A DNA stretch of 64,000 nt from Mesorhizobium sp. WSM4313 (lineage in GTDB: Bacteria; Pseudomonadota; Alphaproteobacteria; Rhizobiales; Rhizobiaceae). Position numbers and translations under genes: made by a program. The stretch covers positions 434,001-498,000 of the forward strand of contig NZ_NSFT01000002.1 of the NCBI RefSeq assembly GCF_002294725.1. Reading direction: 5' to 3'. The notes below the pieces were generated by a model that did not search any database, had not been told where the DNA came from, and saw only the letters and a program-made list of their open reading frames with translations. Shown one piece after another: positions 60,234-64,000 of this stretch (positions are counted from its first letter, which is position 1; each line of letters starts with the position of its first letter).

Positions 60234-61241
60234 ATGCTGCTGCAAAGATTCCTCGTTCGTCTGCTGACGATGCTGGTGACGCTGTTCGGCGTCGCCGTCG
60301 TCGTCTTCGTCATCATCCGCATCGCCCCCGGCGACCCGATCGCGATGATGCTGCCGCCCGGCGCCAGCAATGACGATATCGCGCTGCTGCGCGCGCTCTA
60401 CGGGCTCGACAAAAGCATCGTACAGCAATTCTTCATCTGGCTGAGCGGCGTGCTGCATGGCCATTTCGGCACCTCGATCTCGCTGCGCCAGGACGTGCTG
60501 GGACTGGTGTTCAACCGGCTGCCGGCCACGCTGGAGCTGGCGACGGTCGCGCTGCTGATGGCGATCGCGATCGGCACGACCGCCGCGATTCTCGGCGCGC
60601 GCTCGCGCGGAACGGCGGTCGAGGCCGGCATCGACATTGTGAGCGGCGCGACGCTTTCCATCCCCGATTTCCTCTGGGGCCTGGTGCTGATCCTGCTGTT
60701 CGGCGTGCTGGTGCCGGTGTTCGACATTTCGGGCCGGGTGTCGCCGCAGCTCGATCTGCCCTTCGCCACCCAGTTCTACTTGGTCGAGAGCATCCTCAGG
60801 CTTCGTTTCGACCTGACTTGGGACCTGTTGAAACACATGCTGATGCCGGCCGTCGCGCTGGCGCTGCCGCTGGCGGCGATCATCGCTCAATTGCTCAAAC
60901 AGTCGCTGAAGGAAGTGCTCGACCTCGACTATGTGGTGCTGGCGCGCGTGAAGGGTTTTTCCGAGACACAGGTGATCCTGCGCGAGGCGCTGAAGAACGC
61001 GGCGCTGCCGACGCTGACGCTGGTCGGCGTTCAGTTCACCTTCCTTATCGGCGGCACCGTCATCGTCGAGCGGCTGTTTTCCTATGAAGGCCTCGGCAAC
61101 ATGGCGATCGACGCCGTCATCAACCGCGACCTGCCGCTGATACAGGGCATCGTGCTGGTGTTCGCGCTGCTTTTCGTGCTGATCAACCTCGCCGTCGACA
61201 TGACGTATGCGCTGCTCAATCCGAGGCTGCGCCATGGATGA
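60234..61241 (+). CDS. Peptide/nickel-type ABC transporter permease (DppB-like)
   Basis: The product is 335 aa. Helix 1 is LTMLVTLFGVAVVVFVIIRIAPGDPIAMMLPPGAS, followed by GLDKSIVQQFFIWLSGVLHGHFGTSISLRQDV as the DppB-type loop. Five further helices follow; the coupling loop is LDYVVLARVKGFSETQVILREALKNAALP. It ends DMTYALLNPRLRHG. It has only a short distance from the hairpin after the receptor gene. The stop overlaps the next gene by 8 nt, so both permeases are made together in the inner membrane. Confidence 0.92.
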   Translation: MLLQRFLVRLLTMLVTLFGVAVVVFVIIRIAPGDPIAMMLPPGASNDDIALLRALYGLDKSIVQQFFIWLSGVLHGHFGTSISLRQDVLGLVFNRLPATLELATVALLMAIAIGTTAAILGARSRGTAVEAGIDIVSGATLSIPDFLWGLVLILLFGVLVPVFDISGRVSPQLDLPFATQFYLVESILRLRFDLTWDLLKHMLMPAVALALPLAAIIAQLLKQSLKEVLDLDYVVLARVKGFSETQVILREALKNAALPTLTLVGVQFTFLIGGTVIVERLFSYEGLGNMAIDAVINRDLPLIQGIVLVFALLFVLINLAVDMTYALLNPRLRHG

Positions 61242-62082
61242 GGCAAGTGTCGCCAGGCGAGGTTTGAGCCCGAGGCTGTGGCTGGCCGGCGGCTGGCTTC
61301 TGCTGGCGCTGCTCGCGGCCATATTCGCGCCATTGATCGCACCGCAGGACCCGCTGGCGCAGGATTTGATGCTGGAGCGCCTGCCGCCCTTCTGGCTCGA
61401 CGGCGCCGAACCCGGCTATTGGCTCGGCACCGACAGCCTTGGACGTGATCTGTTGTCGCGGCTGATCTTCGGCGGCCGCATCGCCTTCATCGTCGCCTTC
61501 GCGGCGGCGACGTCCGCCTGCCTGCTCGGCTCCGCGCTCGGCCTGATCGCCGGCTATTTCGGCGGCTGGGCCGACCGAATCATCTCGCGCATCGTCGATG
61601 TGTGGATGGCGTTTCCGCCGGTGCTGTTCGCGATCCTGCTGGTCGCGGTGCTGGGCACCGGCCTGAGCTCCGTCATCCTCGCCATCGCGATCATCGACTG
61701 GACGCGCTTCTGCCGGGTGATCCGCGCCGAGGCGATGAGCCAGGCGCGCATGGATTATGTCGAAAGCGCGCGCATCGCCGGCTATGGCCGTATCGGCATC
61801 ATGCTGCGCGAAGTGCTGCCCAATGTGCTGCCGTCGGTGGTGGCGCTGCTGTCCCTGGAGATGGGCATCGCCGTCATCGTCGAGGCGATCCTGTCCTTCG
61901 TCAATCTGTCGATCTCGACCGACGACCCGACCTGGGGCAGCATCATCGCCGAGGGACGGCTGTCGATCCACCAGGCTTGGTGGGTGCTGGTGTTCCCGCT
62001 CATCACGCTGATCCTCACCGTGCTTTCCTTCAGCCAGTTCGGCGAAGCGCTGAAGGCGCGCTTCGATCCGGTGCTGCGATGA
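61234..62082 (+). CDS. Peptide/nickel-type ABC transporter permease (DppC-like)
   Basis: The product is 282 aa. It has a membrane helix LWLAGGWLLLALLAAIFAPLIAPQDP, the DppC hallmark YWLGTDSLGRDLLSRLIFGGRIAFIV, four more helices, a coupling loop (MSQARMDYVESARIAGYGRIGIMLREVLPN), and an end [12 protein letters not shown]. The start overlaps the upstream permease gene by 8 nt, and the stop is in an ATGA overlap with the first ATPase gene. It belongs to the same importer as its neighbours. Confidence 0.92.
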   Translation: MDEASVARRGLSPRLWLAGGWLLLALLAAIFAPLIAPQDPLAQDLMLERLPPFWLDGAEPGYWLGTDSLGRDLLSRLIFGGRIAFIVAFAAATSACLLGSALGLIAGYFGGWADRIISRIVDVWMAFPPVLFAILLVAVLGTGLSSVILAIAIIDWTRFCRVIRAEAMSQARMDYVESARIAGYGRIGIMLREVLPNVLPSVVALLSLEMGIAVIVEAILSFVNLSISTDDPTWGSIIAEGRLSIHQAWWVLVFPLITLILTVLSFSQFGEALKARFDPVLR

Positions 62083-62957
62083 GCGCGTGCCTGGAAATCC
62101 GCGGTTTGAGCGCCGTGCTGCCCAACGGCCAGCGCGTGCTGCGCTCGGTGTCGCTCGCCGTCCAGCCGGGCGAGGTGCGCGCGCTTGTCGGCGAAAGTGG
62201 CGCCGGCAAGACGATGATCGGCAAGGCGGTGCTCGGCGTGCTGCCGAAGAGCGTGCGCATCGTCGAAGGCGAGATGCTGATCGAGGGCGAGGACCTCGGC
62301 CGCCTCGATGCCAAGGCGCGGCGGACCCTGATCGGCGCGCGCACGGCGCTAATCCCGCAGGATCCGCTCACCGCGCTCAACCCGTCGCGCCGCATCGGCC
62401 CGCAAATGACCGACCGGCTGGTGCGCATCCTTGGCTGGAGCACAGAGAGGGCCGACAAGCGCATCCGGCAGCTGCTCGACGAGGTGCAGATCCGCGATCC
62501 CGAGCGCGTGCTGAAAAGCTATCCGCATGAATTGTCCGGCGGCATGCGCCAACGTGTGCTGATCGCGGCGGCGTTCGCGGCGGAGCCCCGATTGATTGTC
62601 GCGGACGAGCCGACGACGGCGCTGGATGTAACGGTGCAAAAACAGATCCTGCGGCTCATCGCGCAACTGCAGCGCGATCATGGCACGGCGATCCTGTTCG
62701 TCACCCACGACCTCGGCGTGGTTGCCAAGATAAGCCAGAAAGTGTCGGTGCTCTATGCCGGCAAAGTGGTCGAGGAAGCCGAAACCGAGGCGCTGTTTGC
62801 GGCACCGCAGCACCCCTATACGCGCGCGCTGATGGCGGCGACACCGCGCTACACCGACCCATACGCCTCGCTGAAGCCGGTGGACGAAAGCGTGCTTGCC
62901 GGTTTGGCCGTGGAGATCGCCGCCGCCGACCAGGCCTGGAGGCCCGGCCATGGCTGA
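62079..62957 (+). CDS. Peptide/nickel-type ABC transporter ATP-binding protein (DppD-like)
   Basis: The product is 292 aa. Walker A is [16 protein letters not shown], the Q-loop is [17 protein letters not shown], the signature is [15 protein letters not shown], Walker B is [12 protein letters not shown] and the switch is VTHDLG. The C-terminal [21 protein letters not shown] is the oligopeptide-transporter type. The partner ATPase gene overlaps its end by 8 nt. GESGAGKT instead of GESGSGKS is a normal variant. Confidence 0.94.
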   Translation: MSACLEIRGLSAVLPNGQRVLRSVSLAVQPGEVRALVGESGAGKTMIGKAVLGVLPKSVRIVEGEMLIEGEDLGRLDAKARRTLIGARTALIPQDPLTALNPSRRIGPQMTDRLVRILGWSTERADKRIRQLLDEVQIRDPERVLKSYPHELSGGMRQRVLIAAAFAAEPRLIVADEPTTALDVTVQKQILRLIAQLQRDHGTAILFVTHDLGVVAKISQKVSVLYAGKVVEEAETEALFAAPQHPYTRALMAATPRYTDPYASLKPVDESVLAGLAVEIAAADQAWRPGHG

Positions 62958-63774
62958 GTCGCTATTTTCCGTGCGCGGGCTGAGGGTGGCGCTGCCCGAC
63001 ATGACGCGCAAGCCGCTGATCGGCCGCGCGCCGCTGGCCGAGATTCTCAACGGACTGGACTTCGACCTGCCAAAGGGATCTGTCACCGGCATTGTCGGCG
63101 AATCCGGCTCCGGCAAGTCGACGCTCGGCCGCGCGCTGGTAAGGCTGATCGAGCCGAGTGCCGGCAGCATCAGCTTCGAGGGGCGCGACATCAGCCGTCT
63201 TTCGGAAGCGGAGCTGAGACCGCTGCGCCGCGACCTGCAGATGATCTTTCAGGATCCGATGTCTTCGCTCAACCCGCGCCACACGATCTTCAACATCATC
63301 GCCGCACCCTTGCGGCAGAACGGCCTTGGCGACCGGCTGAAGGAACGCGTCGCGGAAGCGCTGCAGCGCGTCGGCCTGCCGCAGAGTTTTGCCAGCCGCT
63401 ACCGCCACGAATTGTCGGGCGGCCAGCGGCAGCGTGTCGGTATCGCACGAGCGCTCGCGCTGTCGCCGAAATTCGTGCTGGCCGACGAGATCGTCTCCGG
63501 CCTCGACGTCTCGACGCAGGCGCAGATCCTGACGCTGCTGGAAAAGCTGGCGGCCGAGATGGGGCTGACGGTGGCCTTCATCAGCCACGATTTGTCGGTG
63601 ATCCGGCGGCTTTGCCAGCAGGTCATCGTGATGCGCGAAGGCAGGATCGTCGAGGCTAGCGCCACGGACGCGCTGTTCGAGAACCCGAAGGAGACTTACA
63701 CGCGCGACCTGCTCGCCGCCATTCCGCTGCCGGAAATCGACCCGGACTGGCTGCGGCCCAAGGCGTCGGCATGA
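62950..63774 (+). CDS. Peptide/nickel-type ABC transporter ATP-binding protein (DppF-like)
   Basis: The product is 274 aa. Walker A is [15 protein letters not shown], the Q-loop is QMIFQDPMSSLNPRHT, the signature is [15 protein letters not shown], Walker B is FVLADEIVSGLD (an Ile-Val replaces Pro-Thr/Ser of the usual DEPTS) and the switch is ISHDLSV. The C-terminus has KETYTRDLLAAIPLPEIDPDW. It is the last gene of the importer. The 78 bp to the next gene contain no terminator that I can see. Confidence 0.94.
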   Translation: MAESLFSVRGLRVALPDMTRKPLIGRAPLAEILNGLDFDLPKGSVTGIVGESGSGKSTLGRALVRLIEPSAGSISFEGRDISRLSEAELRPLRRDLQMIFQDPMSSLNPRHTIFNIIAAPLRQNGLGDRLKERVAEALQRVGLPQSFASRYRHELSGGQRQRVGIARALALSPKFVLADEIVSGLDVSTQAQILTLLEKLAAEMGLTVAFISHDLSVIRRLCQQVIVMREGRIVEASATDALFENPKETYTRDLLAAIPLPEIDPDWLRPKASA

Positions 63775-63852
63775 CGTGAGTTTTGATCCGCACGCCGACC
63801 AGCGGGCCTCGGATGTGCGCAAGGACAAGTCAGCCCGCCAACGGAGGGTGAC

Positions 63853-64000
63853 ATGAAATACGCAATCCAGGCAGCGGCCTTCGCGGGCTCTTTGTTCGGC
63901 GCAATAGGAGCAGCTTCCGCGGATTCGATCCCCGGCATGCGCGGGCACGACCACACCGGCATCACCGTGCCCGACATGAAGCAGGCCGTCGACTTCTTCA
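63853..64000 (+). CDS. VOC/glyoxalase-superfamily protein (5' part only)
   Basis: Only the first 49 codons are in the window. GGAGGGTGAC precedes the ATG. A signal-like stretch (AIQAAAFAGSLFGAIGAASA) is followed by MRGHDHTGITVPDMKQAVDFF, the opening of a vicinal-oxygen-chelate domain (beta strand with metal His, then helix). An exported VOC protein is uncommon. It is on the same strand after the importer genes and could be in the same operon. The function is not determinable from this fragment. Confidence 0.8.
   Translation, partial: MKYAIQAAAFAGSLFGAIGAASADSIPGMRGHDHTGITVPDMKQAVDFF

Overview
This window looks like chromosome of an alphaproteobacterium of the order Rhizobiales, most like Mesorhizobium or a close relative. 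The grounds are high GC with strong third-position bias, an Irr-type iron control element, rhizobial palindromic repeats of the RIME kind (GCAATTCC/GGAATTGC and CATGATC/GATCATG), a short SRP RNA beside dnaX, and many genes of alphaproteobacterial type (YejA pair, ligase-associated exonuclease, DUF1513, DUF1800 and DUF1501 families). Family assignments were made by reading the sequence, not by database search. No complete insertion sequence, prophage or CRISPR array is visible.

Region by region: 1-573 is the 5' part of tsaB. 713-6679 (minus) is an iron operon: imelysin, bfd, bfr, di-haem cytochrome, second imelysin and DUF1513 protein, headed by a perfect iron control element at 6921-6941. A ferredoxin-reductase-like flavoprotein (7093) is divergent from it. 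Then come a parDE toxin-antitoxin pair, gabT, and a peptide/opine-type ABC operon (10452-15874). 16143-21979 (minus) holds a lytic transglycosylase, recR, a SleB-type hydrolase, ybaB, dnaX and the SRP RNA gene. 22162-26477 carries a HIT protein, nudC, a Dabb protein, pheA, kdsB and a membrane-anchored cytochrome c. 26733-34379 is a yejABEF operon with two tandem yejA genes, followed by a ghrA-like reductase. 35358-41683 has small unknowns, a TPR methyltransferase, and an exonuclease plus ATP-dependent DNA ligase repair pair. A tRNA-Thr(CGU) at 42020 opens a stretch of small accessory genes to about 43800. 43951-49757 has an EF-hand protein, an ECF sigma factor, a putative anti-sigma protein, a metal-sensor-like protein, two small Cys/Trp/His-rich secreted proteins, and a DUF1800/DUF1501 pair.

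The most coherent candidate for an undescribed system is 49835-64000. It is a divergon around 56773-56892. Leftward lie a cyclase-family hydrolase, a phytoene-desaturase-like flavoenzyme, a MarR regulator and the two subunits of an indolepyruvate-type 2-oxoacid oxidoreductase. Rightward lie a paralogous flavoenzyme, a complete oligopeptide/nickel-type ABC importer and the start of a VOC-family gene. This suggests uptake plus oxidative breakdown of one amine, peptide or aromatic-type compound, but the substrate cannot be read from sequence.

Three peptide-class ABC importers in 64 kb fit a soil or plant-associated heterotroph. Several structured intergenic repeats are present in multiple copies; one seems to supply the ribosome binding site of the lytic transglycosylase gene.
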